Position numbers and translations under genes: made by a program. A model generated the notes under the pieces. That model made no database searches. It had not been told where the DNA came from and worked only from the letters and a program-made list of their open reading frames with translations. Positions 1 to 7,753 of a stretch of 43,146 bases of DNA are shown piece by piece. The stretch's first letter is position 1. Each line of letters opens with the position of its first letter. Source of the stretch: Fimbriimonadales bacterium (GTDB lineage Bacteria > Armatimonadota > Fimbriimonadia > Fimbriimonadales > Fimbriimonadaceae); contig JAOACB010000018.1 of NCBI GenBank assembly GCA_026418055.1, positions 1-43,146 of the forward strand. Reading direction: 5' to 3'.

Positions 1-28
1 GGAGCCGATGCCTGAGGAATGACCCTCC

Positions 29-1270
29 ATGCTGGTAGATTCTGAGGTTGTGCTGGATGTCACCGCCCTCCGGGCGCAGTTCCCCGCGCTCGCTCAGCAA
101 GTTCGCGGAAAGCCCTTGGCGTACCTGGACAACGCCGCCACAACCCAGAAGCCCCATCAGGTGATCGAAGCCGTCGCCCGCTACTACCAGCGCGACAACG
201 CCAACGTCCACCGGGGCGTGCACGAGCTGAGCCAGCGGGCGACGCGCCTGTACGACGAGGCCCGCGCCACCGTCGCCGAGTTCCTGGGAGCTTCCCGGCC
301 GGAGGAGATCGTGTTCCTCCGCGGCTGCACCGAGGCGATGAACCTGCTCGCCCACACCCTGGGCTCGCGCCTGAAGCCAGGCGACGAGATCGTGCTGTCC
401 GAGCTGGAGCACCACTCGAACATCGTGCCGTGGCAGATGGCCTGCGAGCGCACAGGGGCCGTGATCCGAGTCGCTCCGATCCGCGACGACGGCACGCTGG
501 ACCTGGACGCCTACCGCGGCCTGCTGAGCGAGCGCACGAGGGTCGTGTCCATCCTTCACGTCAGCAACGCGCTGGGAACCATCAACCCGGTGCGCTCGAT
601 CGCGGCGGCCGCGCACGAGGTCGGCGCGCTGGTGGTGGTCGACGGCGCCCAGTCCGCGCCCCACCTGAGGATCGACGTGCGGGAGCTGGGCGTCGACTTC
701 TACGCCTTCAGCGGACACAAGGTGTACGGTCCCACGGGCATCGGCGCGCTGTACGGCCGCTACGAGCTGCTCGAGGGTCTGCCGCCGTTCCAGGGCGGAG
801 GGGACATGATCGCGCGGGTGTCGTACTCGGGCACCACCTACGCCAAGCCGCCGGCGCGCTTCGAGGCCGGCACCCCGAACATCGCTGGCGCCGTGGGCTT
901 GGCCGAGGCGATCCGCTTCGTTCGAGAGGTCGGCCTCGAGCGCATCCGGGCCTGGGAGGATCGGCTGACCGAGCTGGCCCACCAGGCCTTGGCCGACGTG
1001 CCCGGCCTCACCATCCACGGCCCGAAGCCGGGAGCCAAGGCCGGCGTGGTGTCGTTCTCGCTGCGGGGAGCCCACCCGCACGACATCGGCACGATCCTGG
1101 ACATGCAGGGCGTCGCCATCCGGGCCGGACACCACTGCGCCCAGCCGCTCATGGAGCGCCTCGGCGTTCCCGCGACCGCCCGGGCCTCGTTCGGGATGTA
1201 CAACACGCCGGAGGAGGTGCAGTCCCTGGTCCGAGGCCTCGCGGAGGTGAGGAGGGTGCTGGGGCTGTGA
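29..1270 (+). CDS. sufS: SufS-type cysteine desulfurase
   Basis: This is a group II PLP-dependent cysteine desulfurase. It takes sulfur from L-cysteine, leaving alanine, and passes it as a persulfide to the SUF scaffold. The PLP lysine sits in a SGHK motif (Lys231), and the catalytic cysteine lies in a RAGHHCAQP motif (Cys370), the short-loop SufS signature. The length of 413 residues is normal for the family. The ATG at 29 is preceded by GAGGAA at 14-19, a good ribosome binding site. Bases 1-28 probably hold the end of an upstream suf gene, since stops lie at 13-15 and 20-22 in two frames, but too little remains to name it. The stop overlaps the sufU start by GTGA, so the two are translationally coupled, as expected for a SufS/SufU pair. 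Confidence 0.96.
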   Translation: MLVDSEVVLDVTALRAQFPALAQQVRGKPLAYLDNAATTQKPHQVIEAVARYYQRDNANVHRGVHELSQRATRLYDEARATVAEFLGASRPEEIVFLRGCTEAMNLLAHTLGSRLKPGDEIVLSELEHHSNIVPWQMACERTGAVIRVAPIRDDGTLDLDAYRGLLSERTRVVSILHVSNALGTINPVRSIAAAAHEVGALVVVDGAQSAPHLRIDVRELGVDFYAFSGHKVYGPTGIGALYGRYELLEGLPPFQGGGDMIARVSYSGTTYAKPPARFEAGTPNIAGAVGLAEAIRFVREVGLERIRAWEDRLTELAHQALADVPGLTIHGPKPGAKAGVVSFSLRGAHPHDIGTILDMQGVAIRAGHHCAQPLMERLGVPATARASFGMYNTPEEVQSLVRGLAEVRRVLGL

Positions 1271-1716
1271 GCGACCTTCGGGAGCTGTACCAAGAGGTCA
1301 TCCTCGACCACAACCACAGGCCCAGGAACCAAGGGGAGCTGCCGGACGCCAACGCCAGGGCCGAGGGCCACAACCCCCTGTGCGGGGACCAGCTGACGCT
1401 CTTCGTGAAGGTGGAAGACGGCAGGATCGCCGACATCCGCTTCAAGGGTTGCGGGTGCGCGATCTCCACCGCCTCGGCCAGCCTCATGACCGAGGCGGTC
1501 AAGGGCAAGACGGTCGAGGAGGTGCGGGAGATCTTCCGCCGCTTCCACGCCCTGGTCACGGGCGAGGCCGAGGGACAGGAGTTCTTCGACGAGTTCGATT
1601 CGCTGATGGCTCTGGCCGGCGTCAAGGAGTTCCCGGTGCGCGTCAAGTGCGCCACGCTGGCTTGGCACACGCTCCAGCAGGCGCTGGAGGGAGGGGGCGT
1701 TGCCACGACCGAGTGA
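1267..1716 (+). CDS. sufU: SufU iron-sulfur assembly / sulfur transfer protein
   Basis: SufU is the zinc-containing, NifU-like partner of SufS. In Gram-positive-type SUF systems it accepts the persulfide from SufS. The 149-residue protein shows the three zinc cysteines and the aspartate of the family: a PLCGD motif near residue 40, a GCGCAIS motif near residue 63, and a VKCATLAW motif near residue 126. The extra stretch between the second and third cysteines that separates SufU from IscU is present (GEAEG region). The start is GTG at 1267, inside the sufS stop as GTGA. The next gene begins inside its last codons. A SufU rather than SufE partner argues against a proteobacterial host. Confidence 0.95.
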   Translation: MSDLRELYQEVILDHNHRPRNQGELPDANARAEGHNPLCGDQLTLFVKVEDGRIADIRFKGCGCAISTASASLMTEAVKGKTVEEVREIFRRFHALVTGEAEGQEFFDEFDSLMALAGVKEFPVRVKCATLAWHTLQQALEGGGVATTE

Positions 1717-2062
1717 TCCGTCCGAAGCCCGCAAGGAGCCGCTCAACCCGATCGAGCGCTCGATGCTGCAGAACGAGGTGATCGAGGCCCTCCGAACGGT
1801 CTACGATCCCGAAATCCCGGTCAACATCTACGACCTCGGTCTCGTATACGAAGTGGAGGTGTCCGAGAACGCCGACGTGCGGATCGTGATGACGCTCACT
1901 TCTCCGCACTGCCCGGTGGCCGAGTCTCTCCCGGCGGACGTTGAGATGGTCGCGCGGTCCGTCAAGGGAGTCGGGGACGTGAAGGTGGAGCTCACTTGGG
2001 ATCCGCCCTTCACGATCGACCGCATCCCCGAGGAGATCCGGCAGTATCTCGGCCTCTACTGA
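1700..2062 (+). CDS. sufT: SufT-like MIP18/DUF59 Fe-S maturation protein
   Basis: This is a MIP18 family (DUF59) protein of about 120 residues. The family aids iron-sulfur cluster maturation and is often encoded in suf operons as SufT. The core has the DPEIPVNIYDLGLVY motif near residues 36-50 and the TSPHCP motif near residue 68, whose cysteine is the conserved reactive residue. The start is TTG at 1700, preceded by the strong purine-rich site GGAGGGAGGGG; no ATG is available in frame near it. It overlaps sufU by 17 bases and ends 7 bases before the Rrf2 gene, so it belongs to the operon. Confidence 0.92.
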   Translation: MPRPSDPSEARKEPLNPIERSMLQNEVIEALRTVYDPEIPVNIYDLGLVYEVEVSENADVRIVMTLTSPHCPVAESLPADVEMVARSVKGVGDVKVELTWDPPFTIDRIPEEIRQYLGLY

Positions 2063-2069
2063 GACGCCG

Positions 2070-2558
2070 ATGAAGTTCAGCGCACAGGAAGAGTACGGTC
2101 TGCGGTGCCTCCTCGAGGTCGCCCGGTTGCCGGAGGGTCGGTCGCTCACCATTCCGGAGATCGGGCGGCTGCAGGGGCTTTCGCCGGCCAACGTGGCCAA
2201 GCTGATGGCCCTGCTGAAGAAGGGCGGGTTCGTCGAGGCCACCCGAGGACAGCACGGGGGCTACATGCTCGCCCGCCCCGCCGACCAGATCGTGGTCGGC
2301 CAGGTGCTGGCCGCCCTAGGCGGCAGGCTGTACGAGGACGACTTCTGCGAGCGCTTCGTCAAGTCCGAGACCGGTTGCGGCTGCACCGTGAGCTGCGCGA
2401 TCCGAGCCCTCTGGAGCCGGGTGCAGCTGGCCGTGGACTCCGTGCTGGACAAGGTGACGCTCGCGGACATCCTGCGGGCGGACGATCGACCGCTGATCCG
2501 GCTGCAACCCCGCCGCGCGGGGTCCGCGCCTGCCGCGGAGGAGGCGCATGTCGGCTGA
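2070..2558 (+). CDS. Rrf2/IscR-family transcriptional regulator of the suf operon
   Basis: This is an Rrf2 family winged-helix regulator of 162 residues. The N-terminal helix (MKFSAQEEYGLRCLLEVA) and the LSPANVAKLMALLKKGGFV recognition region are typical. The proposed cluster-binding loop carries four cysteines, Cys93, Cys103, Cys105 and Cys109, spaced differently from the three-cysteine loop of E. coli IscR. It is therefore likely an Fe-S sensing regulator that controls its own suf operon. It sits inside the operon, between sufT and the A-type carrier, and overlaps the latter by 11 bases. The C-terminal 20 residues are low-complexity and basic or alanine-rich. Autoregulation is an inference from position; no operator can be seen because the operon start lies outside the window. 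Confidence 0.9.
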   Translation: MKFSAQEEYGLRCLLEVARLPEGRSLTIPEIGRLQGLSPANVAKLMALLKKGGFVEATRGQHGGYMLARPADQIVVGQVLAALGGRLYEDDFCERFVKSETGCGCTVSCAIRALWSRVQLAVDSVLDKVTLADILRADDRPLIRLQPRRAGSAPAAEEAHVG

Positions 2559-2904
2559 GTTCCCGATCCGGCTCACGCAAGAGGCCGCCGACCGGTTGGC
2601 GCGCTTGCTGGCCAAGGACGTCCGCGAAGGCGTGTTCGTGCGCATCGGAGTCAAGGGCGGAGGATGCTCCGGCATGGAGTACCTGCTGAGGCTGGACACC
2701 CGGCCGATCGAGGGCGATCTGGCGGACGAGCAGCTGGGCATCCCCTTGCGTTGCGACCCCAAGTCGGCGCGCTACCTGCGCGGCTCGACCCTCACCTACA
2801 CGGGCAACCTGATCGGAGGAGGGTTCCGCTTCGACAACCCGAACGCGGCGCGCCGCTGCGGCTGCGGCACGAGCTTCACCCCCAAGCGCGAGGCCGGAGC
2901 CTAG
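2548..2904 (+). CDS. A-type iron-sulfur carrier (IscA/SufA/ErpA family)
   Basis: This 118-residue HesB/IscA-like carrier delivers or holds Fe-S clusters. The three conserved cysteines are visible: one in GGGCSGMEY near residue 40 and two in the C-terminal RRCGCGTSF motif. The ATG at 2548 lies inside the end of the Rrf2 gene and is preceded by GGAGGAGGCG. It is the last gene of the suf operon. Its TAG stop shares the palindromic CTAG at 2901-2904 with the stop of the convergent phosphohexomutase gene. The exact subtype (SufA versus ErpA) cannot be decided from the sequence alone, so no symbol is given. Confidence 0.93.
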   Translation: MSAEFPIRLTQEAADRLARLLAKDVREGVFVRIGVKGGGCSGMEYLLRLDTRPIEGDLADEQLGIPLRCDPKSARYLRGSTLTYTGNLIGGGFRFDNPNAARRCGCGTSFTPKREAGA

Positions 2905-4640
2905 CCGAGCGACGCGGTGTCGAACATCGTCTGCGCCCTTGGCAGGAGCTCCTCGAAATCGCCGGGGTCGTCCGCGTCGACGATCATCCGCCAAAGGCCC
3001 GATTCCGTGCGGCTGCCCCGCACGAACACGAACGCGGCCCGATCCGGCGAGCGCAGCTCCACGCGCCAACCGCCGGTCTCGTCCCCTGTGCGGTCCGGGC
3101 CCACGCGGGTGCCCTCGAAGTTCACGAAGCGGTAGCTCTCGAAGCGGTCCGCGAGCTCGGGCCAGAGCCTCTCGGCGAAGTGCGCCTCCAGGCGGCGCTT
3201 GACGACCGCGTGCGGCAAGGGCGGAGCGGTGAGGCGGATCGAAGCGTTGGGGTTGCTCGGAATCGACGCCACCAGGCGGCTGAGCGAGATCCGCTCGCCA
3301 GGCTCGCAGACCGGGGCTGCCGTTCCGCCGTTGTGGCTCAGCCAAGCCGCGGAGACCTCGGGCTGGGCCTCCGCGAGGGCCGCGGAGAGCGCGGCCTGCA
3401 GGCCGTCGCGGCAGGTGCTGGTCTCGAAGATCGTGCCTCCGTTCGCGCCCTCGACCCCCACGGGCACGTCGTAGCCTTGGCGGCGCAGCTGGTGCATGCG
3501 CGTCACCACGTTGATCTCGCCGGTCTCCACGTGCACCACCTCGGCTCCGAAGGCCCTGGCCACGCGCTCGCTGGCCAAGGACGTCGAGTCCGACAGCACC
3601 ACCGCGAGCGGCCGGCCGCGCTCGCCCCTCAGCTTGCGTCGCGTGAGCGCCAGGGCGATGTTGAAGGTGGCGACCTTCTGGGGTGGGATGATCGCCTCCT
3701 CGTTCTGACCCGGCAGCACCAGGTTGCCTCGGTCGGCGTCGTAGTCGAACGCCACGCCGAAGTGCGCCCTCTCGCGCAGGGCGGCGCGGGCCACGCGCAG
3801 CAGCATGTGCCTCCCGCTGGCAGGGTCGATGCCGTCGGTGTCGATCGCGTGCTCGGGGTACCCGAGCTCGGCGTTGATCTCAATGACCTTCACGCCGAAG
3901 TGCTCCAGCACGCGCGCGTCGATGCCGCAGCCTGCTCCTCCGTTGGGGTCGAGCAGCGCGGGTCCGAGCGTCAGCGGCTTGAGGCAGTGCGGCGTGATGC
4001 CCCAGTCCTCGCCGATCACGTCCAGGTACGCCCTCTCGGCGACCACGCGGGCCTGCTCGTGGTCCCGCCGGTCCGTCGGCTCCAGCTCCGCGTCCAGGGT
4101 CTCCAACTCGACCAAGCCTTCGCGCTCGGCCAGCAGCGCCACCTCTCGGATGACCCTCTCCATGTCGCTCGCCGAGAGCAGGGCGCCGGGAGGGGCCGCG
4201 TCGGGGCGCTGCTCCGCTCCGGTTCCCGTGAAGAACTTGAAGCCGTTGTGATCCAGCGGGTTGTGGCTGGCGGTGACCATCACGCCCCCTTGGGACCGCA
4301 GAGCCCGCACGGCCGTCTCGGCCAGCGGGGTGGTGATGATGCCGAGGTCGGCCACCCTCAGCCGGCAACCGATCGTGCGCGCACCCACGGCGAAGCCGCG
4401 CAGGAGGGATTCGGCCAGGGCGCGCCCGGTGGGCCTGGGGTCGCGGCCCAGCACGAACAGCGCCTCGGAGCCCGGGGCCAGCACGTCGCGCGCGTAGCAG
4501 TAGCCGTAGGCCTGCGCCAGCGCCCGGTGCTCGTCGGACAGATCCGGCCCTGGGCCGAACACCGTGCGGACGCCCGAGAAGGACTGCACCAGCTGCCGGT
4601 CGGCCAGCGCGCTGCGGAGACGGTGGATCACGTCGCTCAC
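2901..4640 (-). CDS. Phosphoglucomutase/phosphomannomutase family protein
   Basis: This is an alpha-D-phosphohexomutase, which interconverts the 1- and 6-phosphates of a hexose through a phosphoserine. The phosphoserine loop TASHNP has Ser125, and the metal-binding loop DYDADR spans residues 299-304. The sugar-binding loop is an EGANGG variant with Glu397, closer to the archaeal-type EGxNGG than to GExSGH. At 579 residues it is longer than the usual 450-550. The start is GTG at 4640; there is no Shine-Dalgarno site, and a GATAAA box at 4652-4657 suggests a very short leader. It follows the 5646 gene by 37 bases on the same strand. Substrate preference (glucose, mannose or glucosamine) cannot be read from the sequence. 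Confidence 0.9.
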   Translation of the reverse strand: MSDVIHRLRSALADRQLVQSFSGVRTVFGPGPDLSDEHRALAQAYGYCYARDVLAPGSEALFVLGRDPRPTGRALAESLLRGFAVGARTIGCRLRVADLGIITTPLAETAVRALRSQGGVMVTASHNPLDHNGFKFFTGTGAEQRPDAAPPGALLSASDMERVIREVALLAEREGLVELETLDAELEPTDRRDHEQARVVAERAYLDVIGEDWGITPHCLKPLTLGPALLDPNGGAGCGIDARVLEHFGVKVIEINAELGYPEHAIDTDGIDPASGRHMLLRVARAALRERAHFGVAFDYDADRGNLVLPGQNEEAIIPPQKVATFNIALALTRRKLRGERGRPLAVVLSDSTSLASERVARAFGAEVVHVETGEINVVTRMHQLRRQGYDVPVGVEGANGGTIFETSTCRDGLQAALSAALAEAQPEVSAAWLSHNGGTAAPVCEPGERISLSRLVASIPSNPNASIRLTAPPLPHAVVKRRLEAHFAERLWPELADRFESYRFVNFEGTRVGPDRTGDETGGWRVELRSPDRAAFVFVRGSRTESGLWRMIVDADDPGDFEELLPRAQTMFDTASLG

Positions 4641-4651
4641 CCGGGGCCGAG

Positions 4652-4657
4652 TTTATC
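4652..4657 (-). promoter_or_regulatory. -10 box before the phosphohexomutase gene
   Basis: On the minus strand GATAAA lies 11 bases upstream of the GTG start at 4640. This would give a leader of about 5 bases and fits the absence of a ribosome binding site. No good -35 is visible. Confidence 0.35.
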
Positions 4658-4677
4658 CCCAGGCAGAACGCGCCGGC

Positions 4678-5646
4678 TCAGCTCCTCGGCTTGCCCCGCT
4701 CGTCGAAGCGGTCGAACTCGAACAGGTAGCGCCACCAGTCGTTCAAGCGACCGTCCGGATTCACGCCGGGCGCCTTGGGCAGGTGGCGGAACCACCACCG
4801 CATGTAGTTCCGGTGGTAGTCGGGTCCGCCCCATGTCTCCCGGTTCACGGGCTTCTTCGTGCCCCTGAGGTTGGGGTAGTTCAGCCAGTCCTCCGCGGAG
4901 CTCATCACCGTGCGGGGGTTGGCGTAGTCGTAGTCGTGCTCCGCGTTGGGCGGATAGTGGCACGTTCCGACGGCCGCGCTGCCCGACTGCTTCTCGTTGG
5001 CTGCGAAGCGCGCCCAGTTCGTGGTCAGCTCCTCTGCCTTCCAACCGCCGTACACCCGGGCCATCGTGCTCTCGGTGCGGTGGCAGAGGTTGTGCAGCAT
5101 CTCGGCCACGCCTCGCTCGTAGTTGAAGCCCATGATCGCGAACGGACGGCGGGTCGGCACCTCGGGGTACACGCCGCCGTTGATGTAGAACGACCGCGGC
5201 CCCGCCATCGAAGACTCCCAGAACCCGAAGTAGGGCCCTCCGAAGATCCACAGCTCGTCGACCCGTCCGGAGTCCACCAGCGGACCTACGCGGTGCTCTC
5301 GGACCAGCCGCGGGTAGTCCGTGCCGTCGGGGTCGTGGAACCCCTTTCCGGCACGCCACAGCCTCACGTAGTCCTCCGCCTGGTAGCGGAAGCCATCCAC
5401 CTTGGCGGGAAAGCCGTCGACGTCGCGCCACTCGACGATCCGGAAGCGCACGCGGCCGCCGGAGGCCTCTTCCACGTCCTTGCGGTAGCCATCGGCCAGC
5501 TCGCGCGGTTTGTTCCACCCGATGACCTCCGTGAGGCGCTTGCCTCCCGCCGAGGGAACTCTCGGATCGAAGTTCAGCACCAGCACTTTGACTTCGATGG
5601 GCGCTTGGCTCATCGCCAGCGCGGCGACGCATGCGGCGAGGGTCAT
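4678..5646 (-). CDS. Secreted protein of unknown function
   Basis: I do not recognise this family. The 322-residue product starts with a short hydrophobic stretch (about residues 3-14, ending near AMSQAP) that looks like a signal peptide. The body is rich in aromatic residues (Trp, Tyr, Phe). It contains segments such as an LNFDPRVP start, a WIFGGPYFGFWESSMAGP segment and an EMLHNLCHRTES segment. The last has histidines and a glutamate that could bind metal, but it is not a recognised HExxH site. The ATG at 5646 has TTGGAG just upstream. The gene lies 40 bases after the STN-domain gene and 37 before the phosphohexomutase gene, so all three may be co-transcribed. An extracytoplasmic enzyme or surface protein is possible; this is a guess. 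Confidence 0.75.
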   Translation of the reverse strand: MTLAACVAALAMSQAPIEVKVLVLNFDPRVPSAGGKRLTEVIGWNKPRELADGYRKDVEEASGGRVRFRIVEWRDVDGFPAKVDGFRYQAEDYVRLWRAGKGFHDPDGTDYPRLVREHRVGPLVDSGRVDELWIFGGPYFGFWESSMAGPRSFYINGGVYPEVPTRRPFAIMGFNYERGVAEMLHNLCHRTESTMARVYGGWKAEELTTNWARFAANEKQSGSAAVGTCHYPPNAEHDYDYANPRTVMSSAEDWLNYPNLRGTKKPVNRETWGGPDYHRNYMRWWFRHLPKAPGVNPDGRLNDWWRYLFEFDRFDERGKPRS

Positions 5647-5686
5647 GGCTCCAACTTAAGCCTTCGGAGGCATCCCGGCAAGGGTG

Positions 5687-7753
5687 CTACTCCCGGACAG
5701 GGGGAGGAGGTCCCACCGCGGCGTCCTCCGACGCGAACTCGGGTCCGGCTTGGAACACCTGCGGCGGCAACTCGTCGAGGGTCATCTCCCTCGCCCGCGG
5801 CAGGGGCCGCTCGTCGGAGAGCGTTCGAACGAACTCCACCCCGGGCAGCGGCTGGAAGCGGAACACCAGCTGCGAGCGCGTGCCCAGGACGAACCTCTCG
5901 AACCTTCGCCGCACGTTTTGGGCCAACGCGGGGTTCCGCAGCGTGGCGAGCTCCACGGCGGACAGCGCGACCTTCGACCCCGTGTTGGGGTCGATGCCGA
6001 ACGCCACGGGTTGCTGGGCGACCATCAGCGCCACGGGCGTGGCGGGCGGCATGCCCTCCGGAAGCAACTCGGTGGGGTCGGGCTGCCCCATCGGACCCAT
6101 CAGCATCGGCGGTCCTCCACGCATCCGCAGGCCCGTGCGGCCAGCCAAGAGCATCGCCTGGGTGGCGATCGACCGTGCCGACGGTCCGAGGCTGCCCAGG
6201 GGCAGCACCCTGCCGGACGCCAGGGCCCGAAGGTTGGCCTGGCCCAGAGCCGAGTAGAACGCCAGCATGGCCCGCTCGGAGGTTGTCTGCTCCTGCTCCT
6301 GGTGGCCCGGCAGGGAGATGCCGAGCAGGTTCTCGTAGGCACGATCCAAGCCGTCGGGGAAGCCTCCGTTCGGCATCTGGCGGACATAGGCGGCCTTCTG
6401 GTCGAGGTTCAGACCCGCCTGCGATCGGTGGAGGCGCAGAGCGGCGGCCAGCGTCCGGCGGTCGATCCTTTCGGCGCGAGCCAGCAAGGGCCGGGCAGGG
6501 CCCACCACGAGCCAGCCTCCGTCCAGCTCGCTGGAGAGGCCCCAGCTTTCCGCCGCCACGCGCAGCGCTTCGTTGGCGGACCGTACGCGTTGCAGATCGC
6601 CGAACTTGGAGAAGGCTCGGTCCGACAGCCAGGCCGCCAGATTCACGTTCGCCGCTTCGGCGACCGCCTGCAGCACGGGTCCGGCGGCGAGCGAGTGAGG
6701 CTCCACGGTGTCCGGGCTGGTCAGGATCTGCTGCCACTCGTCCGAGAGCCTTGCGCCGGGGGAGCGGGCGAGCTGCCCGGGGACCGCCACGGCCGACACC
6801 GCGACGCCCTCGGCCACGGAAACCTCCGGGCGGGCAACCTGCACGGACGCCGCGTCGGGGGAGGACACGGCCGCCAGCATGCGGGCCAGCTCCGCCGCTC
6901 GGGCTGGGATCTCGAACCTGGCCGAGTCGGGCAGGGTTGCGGCAACGGCCCCGAAGGCGGTGCGGACCACCGACGTGCGCATGGCTCCCCACGCAACCCG
7001 ACCGGCGGCGTCGAGCGCCTGGAACTCGAGCACCAGCAGGCGGTCCTGCGGCATCGGCAGGTGGGCCACGTCGAGCAGCGCCTTGACCACGGGCTCGGTC
7101 GAGGGCCTCATCCCAGGCGGTCCCTGGGGCGGGCCCTGTTCGGCCTGTTGCCGCAACCTGGCCTCGTTGTCGCGCTGGGCCCGCGCGATCTCCCTCTCGG
7201 CCGCCGCCAGGGTGGCGCGAGGCATCGCCAGCTGCAGGCGGTTCGGAGAAGAGGCGAACACCACGCGCTGGTTCGGCTGGAGGGACGCCAGCACCGACGG
7301 GTCCAACGTGGCCGCGAGCCGCGAGGCCGGCTCGTCCTCGCCGGGCGTCGCGCCGGGCGTGCCCAGCGCCGCCCGGATCTCAGCGACCGCGGCCTTGGCC
7401 TCCTCCGCCGCCAACCGGCGGGCGAGATCGGAGCCGACCGTCAGGCGGTGCTGGCCTTGCTCCGCCCTCCATTCGGCGCGCATCGCCTTGGCGATCCGAT
7501 CCATCGCTTCTCGGACGGTTGCGTCCTTCAACCGCAGCGAAACGACCTCGTTCTCGAGCGCCTTGAGCGGGACGAAGGTGTATCCGGCGGCCTTGGACAG
7601 CTCCTGCAGGGCCGAGCGCAGGGGAGCGGCGACCACCGTCACCGAGACCTTTCGCTCCGGGTCCAGCTGCTGGCACGGCGCGGGGGCCGGCCAAGCGGCG
7701 AGAGCCGCGAGCAACGGCAGAGCACGCAGCGATCGAACCATGGCTTCTCTCAT
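5687..7753 (-). CDS. Secreted protein with two STN-like domains
   Basis: This 688-residue protein has an N-terminal signal peptide (hydrophobic stretch about residues 8-25). Residues about 35-107 look like an STN domain, the small fold found at the N termini of secretins and TonB receptors: a first strand, ALQELSKAAGYTF, then a VSLRLKDATVREAMDRIA helix. A second STN-like segment lies near residues 355-440. There is no secretin or beta-barrel domain after them. The C-terminal part is rich in Pro, Met and Gly and ends in a PPPP tract. The ATG at 7753 is chosen because it overlaps the corC stop as ATGA (7750-7753). The open frame extends much further upstream, but only inside corC. The role is unknown; a periplasmic or envelope-associated scaffold is plausible. 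Confidence 0.8.
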   Translation of the reverse strand: MREAMVRSLRALPLLAALAAWPAPAPCQQLDPERKVSVTVVAAPLRSALQELSKAAGYTFVPLKALENEVVSLRLKDATVREAMDRIAKAMRAEWRAEQGQHRLTVGSDLARRLAAEEAKAAVAEIRAALGTPGATPGEDEPASRLAATLDPSVLASLQPNQRVVFASSPNRLQLAMPRATLAAAEREIARAQRDNEARLRQQAEQGPPQGPPGMRPSTEPVVKALLDVAHLPMPQDRLLVLEFQALDAAGRVAWGAMRTSVVRTAFGAVAATLPDSARFEIPARAAELARMLAAVSSPDAASVQVARPEVSVAEGVAVSAVAVPGQLARSPGARLSDEWQQILTSPDTVEPHSLAAGPVLQAVAEAANVNLAAWLSDRAFSKFGDLQRVRSANEALRVAAESWGLSSELDGGWLVVGPARPLLARAERIDRRTLAAALRLHRSQAGLNLDQKAAYVRQMPNGGFPDGLDRAYENLLGISLPGHQEQEQTTSERAMLAFYSALGQANLRALASGRVLPLGSLGPSARSIATQAMLLAGRTGLRMRGGPPMLMGPMGQPDPTELLPEGMPPATPVALMVAQQPVAFGIDPNTGSKVALSAVELATLRNPALAQNVRRRFERFVLGTRSQLVFRFQPLPGVEFVRTLSDERPLPRAREMTLDELPPQVFQAGPEFASEDAAVGPPPPVRE

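Noticed and set aside
3430-3460. EGANGG loop of the phosphohexomutase as a defective active site
   Set aside because: EGxNGG-type loops occur in functional archaeal-type phosphohexomutases. The other catalytic loops are intact.
2664-4868. Long open frame on the plus strand opposite the phosphohexomutase gene
   Set aside because: It is a shadow of a GC-rich gene: the translation is Arg/Ala/His-rich and has no domain features, while the minus strand encodes an intact mutase.
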